Source of the DNA: Proteobacteria bacterium UBA4656
GTDB taxonomy: Bacteria; Pseudomonadota; Gammaproteobacteria; Xanthomonadales; Ahniellaceae
Reading direction: 5' to 3'
Assembly (NCBI GenBank): GCA_002405525.1
Contig: DHLY01000100.1
Coordinates: forward strand, 86,620-115,245
DNA length: 28,626 nt
Shown here: in pieces, positions 15,685 through 24,897 of the stretch
Layout of the letters: the number at the start of each line of letters is the position of its first letter
How positions within the stretch are numbered: position 1 is the stretch's first letter
The notes under the pieces: generated by a model
The model's database searches: none
What the model saw: only the letters and a program-made list of their open reading frames with translations
What the model was told of the DNA's origin: nothing
Position numbers and translations under genes: made by a program

Positions 15685-16656
15685 ATGCGTCGCGGGTCCG
15701 GTGAATCGAAGCGCGTTCTGGTCACCGGCGGTGCCGGTTTCCTCGGGTCACACCTGTGCGATCGTCTGCTCGCACAGGGCCACGACGTGATTTGCGCCGA
15801 CAACCTGTTCACGGGCGACAAGCGCAACGTGGCCCACCTGCTGGCGCATCCGAACTTCGAGTTCCTGCGCCACGACGTCACCCTGCCGCTGTTCGTCGAG
15901 GTCGACGAGATATGGAACCTCGCCTGCCCTGCGTCCCCGGTGCACTACCAGCACGACCCGGTCGCCACAACCAAGACCAGCGTGCACGGTGCGATCAACA
16001 TGCTGGGCCTGGCGAAGCGGGTCGGGGCGCGGATCCTCCAGGCTTCGACCAGCGAAGTCTATGGCGATCCGCAGGTACACCCGCAGCGCGAGGACTACTG
16101 GGGCCACGTCAACCCGATCGGCCTGCGGTCCTGTTACGACGAGGGCAAGCGCTGCGCCGAAACCCTGTTCTTCGACTACCACCGCCAGCACCGCGTCGAA
16201 GTCAAGGTGGCGCGCATCTTCAACACCTACGGTCCGCGGATGCATCCCAACGACGGCCGCGTGGTCTCGAACTTCGTGGTGCAGGCCCTGCGGGGCGAGC
16301 CGATCACGGTCTACGGCGAAGGCATGCAGACGCGCTCGTTCTGCTACGTCGACGACCTGATCGACGGCTTCCTCGCGCTGATGTCCTCGCCCGCCGAGTT
16401 TCCCGGCCCGGTGAACCTGGGCAACCCCGGCGAGTTCACGATCCGCGAACTGGCCGAGAAGATCATCGCGGCCACCGGCTCGCGCTCGCACATCGTATTC
16501 CGGCCCCTGCCCGCCGACGACCCGGTGCAGCGCCGACCCGACATCTCGCTGGCCCGTGCGCGCCTGGGTTGGGAGCCGACCGTCGGGCTGGATCAGGGAC
16601 TGCAGCGCACGATCGCCTACTTCGACGCCCTGCTTTCCGCGCGGGCGTCCGCCTGA
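15685..16656 (+). CDS. UDP-glucuronate decarboxylase (UDP-xylose synthase)
   Basis: A 323-residue extended short-chain dehydrogenase that converts UDP-glucuronate to UDP-xylose, using bound NAD+. The NAD loop [10 protein letters not shown] is at residues 14-23, and the catalytic set is Thr122 (in [10 protein letters not shown]), Tyr151 and Lys155 (in SCYDEGKR). The Tyr-Asp-Glu-Gly-Lys-Arg form and the [16 protein letters not shown] and [19 protein letters not shown] segments are hallmarks of UXS rather than of epimerases such as GalE. ATG 15685 lies 7 bases after the ugd stop. UDP-xylose suggests a xylose-containing surface polysaccharide, but no glycosyltransferase is in the window. Confidence 0.95.
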   Translation: MRRGSGESKRVLVTGGAGFLGSHLCDRLLAQGHDVICADNLFTGDKRNVAHLLAHPNFEFLRHDVTLPLFVEVDEIWNLACPASPVHYQHDPVATTKTSVHGAINMLGLAKRVGARILQASTSEVYGDPQVHPQREDYWGHVNPIGLRSCYDEGKRCAETLFFDYHRQHRVEVKVARIFNTYGPRMHPNDGRVVSNFVVQALRGEPITVYGEGMQTRSFCYVDDLIDGFLALMSSPAEFPGPVNLGNPGEFTIRELAEKIIAATGSRSHIVFRPLPADDPVQRRPDISLARARLGWEPTVGLDQGLQRTIAYFDALLSARASA

Positions 16657-16677
16657 CCGCGGCATGCGCACCTGCCG

Positions 16678-18306
16678 TCAGAACCAGCGCTCGCCGATCG
16701 GGCGTTCGCCGTAGCGCGCGAGCGCGATCCGGCTCCCGCCGGAGGACTTCGCGTCGAGCATCAGTTCGCCGGCGCGCGCGATGAGTTCGGCGAGCGGCAG
16801 GCGCTGCGCGCGATCGTCGCGGTCCAGCAGTACGCCGCCGATGCTTTGCAGCAGCCGGATCTCGCCGTCGCCCTCCGGCGGCGTGCCTGCCGCCTGCGCC
16901 ATCAGGCGTCGCGCCTCCGCCTCGTTGCGTGCGGTGAACCCGAACAGGAACTCGTCGCTGCCGGCGCGGCCGATCACGGCTGTGGCCGGCAGCGCGGCGC
17001 GCAGCCGCCGCGCCAGTGAGCGCAGCGCGACATCGCCGGCGCGGCGTCCCGAGCGGTCGGTGATCGCGCGCAGGCCATCGAGGTCGATCAGGCCGATGCC
17101 GACGTAGGCGGCCGGGCCGTCGAGCATCCCCTGCGCCAGCAGCAGAAAGGGCGCCCGGCGCAGCGCGCCGCTGACCGGATCGTGATCGGGGGGCGGCGCG
17201 CGCCACCTGGCCTGCAGGCGCTCGCGCAGCGCCGCCGCCGCCGCCGCAGGCGATAACCCGCCGGGCAGTTGCGATACGCCGCTTGCGAACAGGCGGGCGT
17301 GGTCGTCGCCCGCTGCGACGACGCGGATCACCTCGGTGCGGATGACGCCGTTCGTCTGCGCGAGCAGGCGTGCGAGATCGATCGCCGTCTCGTCGGACGA
17401 TGGTGGGCCGACCAGCAGGGCATCCAGCCCGGCGTCGCCAGCGATGCGCAGCGCGTCGGTTCCGGACCCGGTCGAGACGACCACGAAGCCGGCCGCCGAC
17501 AGCGCGGCGGCCCAGTCCGCATGGTCTCGATCGAAACCGATCAGCGCCACGCAGGGCGCCGGATCGTCCATCGCGGCCAGTTCGGCTTCGAGCGAGGCCA
17601 ACAGCGCCGCGCGATCGGCGGGGTCGGGCAGCACGCCGTCGGCGTGCTGCCAGCCGGTGCGCGGCGCGGATCCCCGTGGTGGGCCGGCGACCACGATCCG
17701 CGTCGGGGCAGCGGCATTCAGCGCGTGTTCGCGCCATTGCCGCAGCCGATCGGGCGTGGCGACCGCGGCATCGACAAGCACCATGTGACCCGCGGCGGTC
17801 GGCCATTCCGGTGCCGGCGGCGGTCCGGTGCTGGCCACCTGGCAGCCTGCGGCGACCAGGATTTCCTGCAGCCAGTCCAGCCAGGCGGCGGATTCGCCGT
17901 CGAACATCACCATCGGCAGGCGGGTGGCGATCGTCGGCGCGCCGGTCTGTGAGACTGCGGCGATCGCATCGAGCGTCGCGTCGACCAGCGGGTCCAGCAG
18001 GCCATTGCCGTCCGGCGCCTGCGGCAGGTTGCGATCGGCCGCGCGAGCGGCACTCTCGATCGGCACCGCCCCGGTGCGTGCCGCTGCGTCGGCGAGCACC
18101 CGGAGGTGCCGCGACAGGCGCGCGCGCGCTGCCCGGTCGCCCGGCTGCTGACGCAGGGTGGCCCACATCTCGACCAGCAGGCGCCGCCGTTCGGGGAGGC
18201 TGTCGAGGAAGCGACGGCGGATGCTGAGCGACACCGTCGCATCCGGCGCCGCGGTCGGGCCCGCCGACGGCAAGGCGCCCGGTCGGTCGTCGCCGACGTT
18301 GATCAT
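16678..18306 (-). CDS. Variant GGDEF protein with Hpt-like and two receiver-like domains
   Basis: A 542-residue cytoplasmic protein. Residues 25-95 are helical and Hpt-like, with RHLRVLADAAARTGA holding His67 near the phospho-acceptor position, though the usual Lys-Gly is missing. Two receiver-like alpha/beta segments follow: 128-210, with Asp179 in HMVLVDA as a possible acceptor, and 250-348, which has LLVGPPSS where the acceptor Asp should be. The GGDEF domain spans about 375-535; the signature reads GSDEF (449-453), the early motif DPVSGALRR replaces DxLTGLxNR, and no RxxD inhibitory site precedes the signature. It may be a weak diguanylate cyclase or a c-di-GMP/GTP-binding receptor. Start ATG follows GAGG at suitable spacing. 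The sigma factor gene lies 183 bases upstream on the same strand; uxs is convergent 21 bases away. Confidence 0.8.
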   Translation of the reverse strand: MINVGDDRPGALPSAGPTAAPDATVSLSIRRRFLDSLPERRRLLVEMWATLRQQPGDRAARARLSRHLRVLADAAARTGAVPIESAARAADRNLPQAPDGNGLLDPLVDATLDAIAAVSQTGAPTIATRLPMVMFDGESAAWLDWLQEILVAAGCQVASTGPPPAPEWPTAAGHMVLVDAAVATPDRLRQWREHALNAAAPTRIVVAGPPRGSAPRTGWQHADGVLPDPADRAALLASLEAELAAMDDPAPCVALIGFDRDHADWAAALSAAGFVVVSTGSGTDALRIAGDAGLDALLVGPPSSDETAIDLARLLAQTNGVIRTEVIRVVAAGDDHARLFASGVSQLPGGLSPAAAAAALRERLQARWRAPPPDHDPVSGALRRAPFLLLAQGMLDGPAAYVGIGLIDLDGLRAITDRSGRRAGDVALRSLARRLRAALPATAVIGRAGSDEFLFGFTARNEAEARRLMAQAAGTPPEGDGEIRLLQSIGGVLLDRDDRAQRLPLAELIARAGELMLDAKSSGGSRIALARYGERPIGERWF

Positions 18307-18481
18307 GCCACGGCCTCGCGCCGTCGGAGGTGCCGAAGCGGTCGACGATGCCTAGGGCCAACGGCTCCGCTCGCTGCGCGCGCACGCCGGCATGGCCGAC
18401 CGGCGGGGCGGCGGCCTTGCTTCCGGGTGGCGGGGCGGCCCGGTGCTGCGACGGGCTTCCGGCGCGCGCAGCGGCGGGCGG

Positions 18482-18500
18482 CCGCCGCCTCAGGCGGCGG
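18482..18500. repeat. Perfect GC palindrome across the sigma factor stop codon
   Basis: CCGCCGCCT (18482-18490) mirrors AGGCGGCGG (18492-18500) around a single base. The TGA stop of the sigma factor gene (18490-18492, minus strand) forms its centre, and the arms code for its last Ala residues. It could be a site for a protein or the base of an RNA stem with the downstream GCCGCC repeats; chance in GC-rich DNA is also possible. Confidence 0.45.
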
Positions 18501-19218
18501 AAACGCCGCCATCCGACTGGCGCGCCAACCAAAGGCCGCGCAGACGCTGGCGCGCGCGGTGCAGCACGCGATCGAAGTGCTCGGACGACAGCGCGAGGCT
18601 GGCGCAGAGTACGTCTTTCGGCGCCTGGTCGACGTAGTATCGCCACAGCAATTCGCGGTCGCGTTCCACCTTGAGGCCACCGATGGTCTCGCGGACGGTG
18701 CGCACCAGGTCATCGTTTTCCGCCCGCTCGGCGGGGTCGTCGCCTTCGCCCTGAAGCTCGTCCATCCAGTCGCTGCCAGCGTCCACGAGACGGTGTTCGC
18801 TGCGCCGCCGCTCGTTCGCCAGCAAGTTGAGCGCGGTGCCGCGCAGAAAGCCCGCCAGTGCCTCCGGCTGTTCGACCCGACCGGCGCGAAGCCGCAGCAG
18901 CGCGACCTGCAGGGCCTCCTGTGCGATGTCCTTGCACAATTCCGGGTCGTTGCAGCGGACGCGGAGGATCGCTGTAAGCCCCGGGCCGAACCGGCGGACG
19001 AACCGGTCCTCCGCCTGCCGGTCGCCGCGCGCGATCGACGCGGACAGCGCGACCGCGTCCGGGTCGGCAGTGGTCGCACCGTGGCCGCGATCTTGCAAGA
19101 AATACTGCGTGTCCGGCGGCCCGGCGGCCGGCGTTGCGGCCGACGTGTGGGCCGGCAGTGCGGTTGCGCCGTCGGCCGCATCGGGTGGAATTGAGAAGGT
19201 GGAGCGATTGGTGATCAT
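18490..19218 (-). CDS. ECF-like sigma-70 family RNA polymerase sigma factor
   Basis: A 242-residue protein with the two-domain layout of extracytoplasmic-function sigma factors. Region 2 spans about residues 65-140, with DRFVRRFGPGLTAILRVRCN, the helix DIAQEALQVALLRLR and the FLRGTALNLLANERRR ending. Region 4 spans about 175-230, with ELLWRYYVDQAPKDVLCASLALSSEHFDRVLHRARQRLR, a clear helix-turn-helix. A disordered 60-residue N-terminal extension rich in Ala, Pro and Asp precedes region 2, longer than usual. No anti-sigma factor or zinc-binding domain is beside it; the downstream GGDEF protein or the divergent sensor kinase may control it instead. I chose ATG 19216-19218; an open frame continues upstream far into the opposite-strand kinase gene but is not coding. 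Confidence 0.85.
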   Translation of the reverse strand: MITNRSTFSIPPDAADGATALPAHTSAATPAAGPPDTQYFLQDRGHGATTADPDAVALSASIARGDRQAEDRFVRRFGPGLTAILRVRCNDPELCKDIAQEALQVALLRLRAGRVEQPEALAGFLRGTALNLLANERRRSEHRLVDAGSDWMDELQGEGDDPAERAENDDLVRTVRETIGGLKVERDRELLWRYYVDQAPKDVLCASLALSSEHFDRVLHRARQRLRGLWLARQSDGGVSAA

Positions 19219-19399
19219 CGGGGTGAAGTCGAGATCGCGGCGCACCCGCTGGCGCCTCGGGGTGGGTATCGGCCCGCATTCGCCCGGACTTGAGCCCCGG
19301 CCCGGCGTTGGCCCGAACCGCGGCGATGGCGGCCCGTGCGCTGGCAGCGCGGCGGCAATTGGGCGCAATATGGGCCATGCGCATCGGGCACGACCGACG

Positions 19400-19462
19400 A
19401 TGAACCCTCTGCGTCCGACCTCGCGACCGGGCGTCTTCCTGCGTGGTGGGCGGCACCGGTGA
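19400..19462 (+). other. Possible 20-codon leader ORF coupled to the kinase start
   Basis: An ATG at 19400 opens a 20-codon frame (MNPLRPTSRPGVFLRGGRHR) whose TGA at 19460-19462 overlaps the kinase ATG in the arrangement TGATG. Such overlap is typical of translational re-initiation, and the kinase itself has no good ribosome site. The leader has no clear ribosome site either, so it may be chance. Confidence 0.3.
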
Positions 19463-22400
19463 TGCGCCGACCGACCTGGCAGGCCTTCCTGGCCCCCGCC
19501 GCGGCGGGGGTCCTGCTGGCGGCCTTCCTGAGCGCCGGCGCCAGCGGCGCGCAGGGGCTGGCGCTGGCCGCGGTCCTCGGAGTGGCGCTCTCCGGCCAGT
19601 CGTCGCCAGCCGTGCGGTGGGGCATGGCCGCATTGGCGGCAGCCGGCGCAGCGGCGGCCGCGTTCGATGCGCCGACGGACGCGGATTCGGTGGAACTGGC
19701 GCGCGCGCTTGCCGCTACTGCCGGTCTTTGCGCGCTGCGGGCAGCGGCCGATGCCGCGTCGCCAGCCAAGAACCGCACCGGTTTCTGGGCCGGCGCGGTC
19801 GGCGCCGCGGTGGCGGCTGCCGGCGTGTCGCTGGGCCTGGCGATGGTCGCGGGGCGTCCGCCGCGTCCGGACGTCACGCTGGCCGCGATGGCACTGCTCG
19901 CGGCCGGCGTCGGGGTGATCCAGCCGGCCCTGATCGGAAGCGCCCGCGCCAGCACCGCCGCATGGATTGGCGCCGGCGTCGGCCTCAGCGCCGCGGCGGG
20001 CATCGTCGCCGGCAGCGTCGAGCTTCCGCGGCTCGGCACCGCCAGCACGGCAGTGCCCCTGTCGGGCGCCCTGGTGATGGTGCTCAGCGCCCGCGCGCTG
20101 CACGAGGTGGCGCAACCGCGGATCCGGCGGGCGGTGATCTTCGGCGCGGCTGCCGTGGCGATCGCGGTCACCAACCTCGTGGTGTCCCTGCTGGCCCCCG
20201 ATTGGGCGGCCGAGCCGCCGGCAGCGGACGGGCTGGCACGCGGCGCGGAGTGGATCGCGAGATGGTGGATTCCGCCACCGGTGGCGATCGCGGTGGTGGT
20301 GATGGTCGGCCTGATGCTGTTGACCGGCGCTTCGGCTTACGCCCGCTTCGGCTGGACCGTGGGTTGGCTGTGCGGCCTGCTGCTCGCGGTGGTGGGCATT
20401 CCCGGTCTCGCCGCGTGGATCGCCGGTGCGGCGGTGCCGGTGCCGGGCGGTGTGCAGATTTCGGCGGTCGGGTCGCTGGGCATGGTGCTGCTCGGCTTCA
20501 ACTCCATGCAGCTCGCCTCGCGGGCGCTCCACCGCGAGCGGCGCAATGCGCTCTGGCTGCCGGTTCTGGCCGCGGTGCTGATCGCCGGTGCGTCGATGTT
20601 GGCTGCGGGCGAGGCCGCGCGGCAGGAGACGGCGCTGGTCGAGCAGTTGACCTCGCGCGTCCTCGGGCAGGTCGCGCGGGGAACGCGGGACGCGGTGGAA
20701 GCGAGGGCCGAAGCGCTGCGCCGGATCGGCGCCGGTCTGGATCGATCGGACCCGACGCAGCGCCCGATGGCGCTCGACCGCAGCTTCGGACCGTTCGCGA
20801 GCGCGTTCCCGGGGACCCTTTGGGTGGCTTTCGGGGACGCGGAGTGCAGTGTTTGGCTCGCCCATCGCCTGGACGGTGCGACCGGCCCGGAGGCGCCGCT
20901 GGATGCCGGCCTGCGCAAGGCCTGCAAAGACGCGCTGTCGGGTTCCCGTGCGGTGCTGCGCAGCCTGGCGGGCAGTACGCAGCCGCAGGCCCCCGGTTTC
21001 ATGCTGGTGGTTCCGGTGCCCGTCGACGGGACGATCCACGCCGTGGTCGCCGCCGGGCGTTATGCGGAACTGTTCGATCCGGTGCTGGAGGGCCTGCCGG
21101 AAGAGTTCGCGGTGACCGTGTTCAGCGACCAGGACCCGGTGCACCGGTTGCACAACGTCCCGTCGCGGGCAACCGGCGAGCCGCGCGTGGCGGCGATCGA
21201 GGTGCTGCAGAAGTCCTGGCGGGTCGAACTGCGCGGGCTGGTCGGGCGGCCGGGGGAGCATGGACTGTCGCGCATGATCCTGGTCGCAGGGTTGCTGTTC
21301 GCGATCATGTTCGCCACCACCTTGCGGCTGTCTGCGCTGGCGCGCGAACGGGCCAGCGCGGCCGCGCTGGTGGCCGGTGCCCAGCTCGCCGCGCAGCGCG
21401 CGCTGGCGGCGTCGCGGGCCGAGGCCGGCCGGGTGCTCGACACCATGGCGGAAGCCGTGTTGTCGATCGACCACGAGCAGCGGATCACCTTCGCCAATGC
21501 GCGCGCGCGGTCGCTGCTGGGCCCCGCATTCGCGAGCCAGCCGGACGCGACCATCGCGCGGCTGCTGCCGAGCGGGATCGGCAACCTGGACGGCGTGGCG
21601 TTCGCGCGCCTGTGCGGTCGCGCGGCAGAGTCCGGAGAGCTGCGTGAAGTCGGCGGATACGCGCCCGATCTCGAGCTCTGGCTCGCCGGCCGCGTGCAGC
21701 CGGTCGGCGCCGGGGTCACGGTCGTGCTGCAGGACGTGACGCAGGCGCGGCGTGCGGATGCGTTCCAGCGCGAGCAGCGCGAGATCCTGCGCGAGATCGC
21801 CGAAGGCGCCGCGCTGGAAGCGGTGCTGTCGAGGATCTGTTCGCTCTACGACGAACTGCACCCCGGCGCGACCGGCACCGTTGCGCTCTACGACGCGGCG
21901 CGGTCCTGCATGTGGGGCGCGGTCGCGCCCGGCCTGCCCTCGGCCTACGGTGCCGCGATCGACGGCCACCCGATCGGGCCGACGGCCGGTTTCGGCGGCA
22001 GCGCGATGTTCCGCCGCGAGCGCGTGGTAGTGGCGGACATCGCACGCGACCCGTCGTCGGCCGCTTGGCGCGGCTTCGCGGCGCACCTCGGTCTCGCCGC
22101 CTGCTGGTCGCAGCCGCTGCTGTCCCGCGGTGGCGAACCGCTGGGTGGTTTCACCGTGTACTGGCGCGAGCCACGCGAGCCGGCGATGGGCGAAATCGCC
22201 GCGCTGGAGACGCTGGCCTCGATCTGCGCGATCGCCGTCGAGCGCGAGCGATCGCTCCGTGCGCAGGCCGACAGCGAGCAGCGCTTGCGGTCTCTGTTCG
22301 ACCACCAGCCTGACGGTGTGTTCGCGTCCGACACGGATGGTCGGGTGACCGCGATCAATTCGGCGGTGGTCGAAATCTTCGGCGCGCCGCGGGAGGGCCT

Positions 22401-24879
22401 TCTGGGGCTTCCCTTCGATGCACTGGTCGACGAGCCTGGCAGGGCCCGCGCGCGCGGTTACTTCGGCCGTGCGCTGGCGGGCGAACCGCAGCGCTATCCG
22501 ACGCGCTGCCGGCGCGCCGACGGCGCCCTGCGCGAAATCGACATGACCAGCCTGCCGATCGTGGTCGACGGGCGCATCGTCGGCGTCTACGGGGTGGTGC
22601 GCGACGTCACCGAGCAGCGCGCGGCGCAGGCGAGGCTGCTCGAGCGCGATCGATTCTTCGAGCTGTCGCCGACCGTGTTTGCGATCAGCGACGCCGAGGG
22701 ACGCTATACCCAGGTCAATGACGCGTTCCCGCGCCTGCTGGGCCTCGACCGCGATGCCCTGCTGTCGCGCCGGATCACCGATCTGCTGGTGCCCGACGAC
22801 GTCACGCCGACGCTCGATGCTTGGAGCAGTCTGCAGGAAACCGGCCGTATGCGCGGGCTGGTCAATCGGCACCGCACGGCCGACGGCGGCGTGCGTTGGC
22901 TGGAGTGGAACGTGCTGCGCCTGGACGAGCGGTCGACCTACGGCGTTGCGATCGACGTCACCGCGACGATGGAGGCGCGCGAGCAGGAGCGGCGGCTGCT
23001 GCGCGCCATCGGCGACGGGCCGGCGGTGCTTTGGCGCTTCAACCCCTTCCGGATGCCGACCACGGAGATGGTTACCGGCAACGTTGCCCGCTGGGGCTAT
23101 GCGCCGGAAGACTTCACCTCCGGCCGGGTCCGTTTTTCCGACCTCGTGCATCCCGATGAACGACAGTCGGTGGTGGTCGGCGATCGCGAGCGGATCGAGG
23201 CCGGCGACGACCAGTTCGCGCGCGAGTACCGCCTGCGCACCGCCGACGGCCGCTGGGTCTGGGTCAGCGAGCATCTGCAGGTGGTGCGTCTGCCGGGCGG
23301 GCAGGTCGATTTCTGCCTGGCGCTGTCCTTCGACGTCACCGAGGAGCGTCGTGCGAGCGGCGAGGAGCGCCAGTTGCGGCAGGTGATCGAACTCAGTCCG
23401 GCGGTGTTGTGGCGCTTCAACCCCGCCGACGCGGTACCGACCAAGCTGGTTTCAGGCAACGTGCGCGACTGGGGCTACGCGCCGGAGGACTTCACCAGTG
23501 GGCGACTGGCGTTCTCGGAACTGATCCACCCCGACGACCGGGCGCGGGTCGACGACGGGGTGCGTGCGGCGGTGCTTGCCGGAGAACGCGAACTGCAGGT
23601 CGAGTTCCGGTTCCGTACCGCGGACGGGCGCTGGCTGTGGCTCGACCAGCGCGTGACCCTTCTGCGCGGCGCCCATGGCGAACTGCTGGACTGCGTGTCG
23701 CTTACCCTCGACATCACCCCGCAGCGGGATGCGTTGGCGGCGGTTCGCGAGCGCGACCAGTTCTACGCCCTCTCGCTGGACGTTTTTCTGGTCACCGGGG
23801 CAGACGCGCACATCCGCCAGGTCAACGATGCGTTGCCCCGTGTGCTCGGCTTCGGGCACGACGAAGTCGTCGGCCGGCATCTGCTCGATTTCGTGCACCC
23901 CGACGATGCGGTCGAAGTCCAGCGCCGGATCGCGGAGGCGCTGTTCGGCAAGCGCATCGAACTGGTCGAGATCCGCTGCCGACACGCAGAGGGCGGCTGG
24001 CGATGGCTGGAGTGGAACGCGTCGATCGGCGCCAGCGGATTGTTCTACCTGGCGGGGCGCGATGTCACCGCCGCGAAGGCGGTGTCGGCCGAGCTTCGGC
24101 GCGCCCTGCACGACCTCGAATTGCGCAATGCCGAACTGCAGGACTTCGCGTTCGTCGCATCGCACGACCTGCAGGAGCCGCTGCGCAAGGTGCAGGCGTT
24201 CAGCGATCGCGTCCTGACGCGCTATGCGGATCGCCTCGACCCGCAGGCGGTGGACTACCTGCGGCGCATGGACGCGGCGGCCGGCCGCATGCAGACGCTG
24301 ATCGACGACCTGCTCGCGTACTCCCGTGTCAGCACGCGCGGCGGCACTTTCCGCGCGGTGGACCTCGACGTGGTGCTCGACGACGTGCTCGCCGACCTCG
24401 AAGCGCGGATCGAGTCCAGCCGTGGCGAGATCGTGCGCGCCCGCCTTCCGACGGTGCAGGGCGACCCGACGCAACTCGGCCAGGTGCTGCAGAACCTGAT
24501 CGGCAATGCCCTGAAGTTCGCCGTCCCCGGGCGCCGACCGCGGGTCGACCTGCGCGCCGAGCGGATCGCGGATGCCGATTCGGGGCCGCGTCGCGGCGGC
24601 TGGCGGCTGATCGTCGCCGACAACGGGATCGGCTTCGACAACCTGCATGCGGACCGCATCTTTGCGCCCTTCCAGCGTCTTCACGGCCGCAGCGAGTACG
24701 AGGGCACCGGCATGGGACTTGCCATCGTGCGCAAGATCGTGGAGCGTCACGGCGGGACGGTGAGCGCCGTCGGCGTGCCGGGCTCCGGCGCCACCTTCAG
24801 CGTCGAGTTTCCTGCCCCGCAGGGGCCGCAGCGCCCTGCGCAACGTGTCCCGGCGGAGACCGCCGGCCATTCAGCCTGA
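19462..24879 (+). CDS. Large membrane multi-sensor histidine kinase (CHASE-like, PAS x6, GAF)
   Basis: An 1805-residue membrane sensor kinase. The first 350 residues form an Ala-rich polytopic region with roughly eight to eleven helices that I cannot name. A further helix near 363-382 opens a periplasmic CHASE-like domain (383-604, EARAEALRRIGAGLD), closed by a helix at 605-626. The cytoplasmic part holds PAS (653-763), GAF (768-930), then five PAS domains (941-1053, 1057-1173, 1179-1297, 1305-1423, 1428-1540). The kinase core has His1568 in FVASHDLQEPLRK, the N box QNLIGNALKF near 1677, G1 ADNGIGFD near 1720 and G2 GTGMGLAIV near 1749. There is no receiver domain. The SHDLQEPLRK class pairs with Rcp1-like regulators, and one follows 18 bases downstream. 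ATG 19462 starts directly before the first helix; an upstream GTG at 19336 is less likely. PAS 4 and 5 are internal duplicates. Confidence 0.92.
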   Translation: MRRPTWQAFLAPAAAGVLLAAFLSAGASGAQGLALAAVLGVALSGQSSPAVRWGMAALAAAGAAAAAFDAPTDADSVELARALAATAGLCALRAAADAASPAKNRTGFWAGAVGAAVAAAGVSLGLAMVAGRPPRPDVTLAAMALLAAGVGVIQPALIGSARASTAAWIGAGVGLSAAAGIVAGSVELPRLGTASTAVPLSGALVMVLSARALHEVAQPRIRRAVIFGAAAVAIAVTNLVVSLLAPDWAAEPPAADGLARGAEWIARWWIPPPVAIAVVVMVGLMLLTGASAYARFGWTVGWLCGLLLAVVGIPGLAAWIAGAAVPVPGGVQISAVGSLGMVLLGFNSMQLASRALHRERRNALWLPVLAAVLIAGASMLAAGEAARQETALVEQLTSRVLGQVARGTRDAVEARAEALRRIGAGLDRSDPTQRPMALDRSFGPFASAFPGTLWVAFGDAECSVWLAHRLDGATGPEAPLDAGLRKACKDALSGSRAVLRSLAGSTQPQAPGFMLVVPVPVDGTIHAVVAAGRYAELFDPVLEGLPEEFAVTVFSDQDPVHRLHNVPSRATGEPRVAAIEVLQKSWRVELRGLVGRPGEHGLSRMILVAGLLFAIMFATTLRLSALARERASAAALVAGAQLAAQRALAASRAEAGRVLDTMAEAVLSIDHEQRITFANARARSLLGPAFASQPDATIARLLPSGIGNLDGVAFARLCGRAAESGELREVGGYAPDLELWLAGRVQPVGAGVTVVLQDVTQARRADAFQREQREILREIAEGAALEAVLSRICSLYDELHPGATGTVALYDAARSCMWGAVAPGLPSAYGAAIDGHPIGPTAGFGGSAMFRRERVVVADIARDPSSAAWRGFAAHLGLAACWSQPLLSRGGEPLGGFTVYWREPREPAMGEIAALETLASICAIAVERERSLRAQADSEQRLRSLFDHQPDGVFASDTDGRVTAINSAVVEIFGAPREGLLGLPFDALVDEPGRARARGYFGRALAGEPQRYPTRCRRADGALREIDMTSLPIVVDGRIVGVYGVVRDVTEQRAAQARLLERDRFFELSPTVFAISDAEGRYTQVNDAFPRLLGLDRDALLSRRITDLLVPDDVTPTLDAWSSLQETGRMRGLVNRHRTADGGVRWLEWNVLRLDERSTYGVAIDVTATMEAREQERRLLRAIGDGPAVLWRFNPFRMPTTEMVTGNVARWGYAPEDFTSGRVRFSDLVHPDERQSVVVGDRERIEAGDDQFAREYRLRTADGRWVWVSEHLQVVRLPGGQVDFCLALSFDVTEERRASGEERQLRQVIELSPAVLWRFNPADAVPTKLVSGNVRDWGYAPEDFTSGRLAFSELIHPDDRARVDDGVRAAVLAGERELQVEFRFRTADGRWLWLDQRVTLLRGAHGELLDCVSLTLDITPQRDALAAVRERDQFYALSLDVFLVTGADAHIRQVNDALPRVLGFGHDEVVGRHLLDFVHPDDAVEVQRRIAEALFGKRIELVEIRCRHAEGGWRWLEWNASIGASGLFYLAGRDVTAAKAVSAELRRALHDLELRNAELQDFAFVASHDLQEPLRKVQAFSDRVLTRYADRLDPQAVDYLRRMDAAAGRMQTLIDDLLAYSRVSTRGGTFRAVDLDVVLDDVLADLEARIESSRGEIVRARLPTVQGDPTQLGQVLQNLIGNALKFAVPGRRPRVDLRAERIADADSGPRRGGWRLIVADNGIGFDNLHADRIFAPFQRLHGRSEYEGTGMGLAIVRKIVERHGGTVSAVGVPGSGATFSVEFPAPQGPQRPAQRVPAETAGHSA

Positions 24880-24897
24880 ACGACCCGGGTCCATGGC

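Noticed and set aside
18490..23274. 1594-codon open frame on the minus strand across the sigma factor and the kinase gene
   Set aside because: Only the 18490-19218 part encodes a recognisable protein. The rest is antisense to PAS and membrane domains with clear homology on the plus strand; stop codons are simply rare in such GC-rich DNA.
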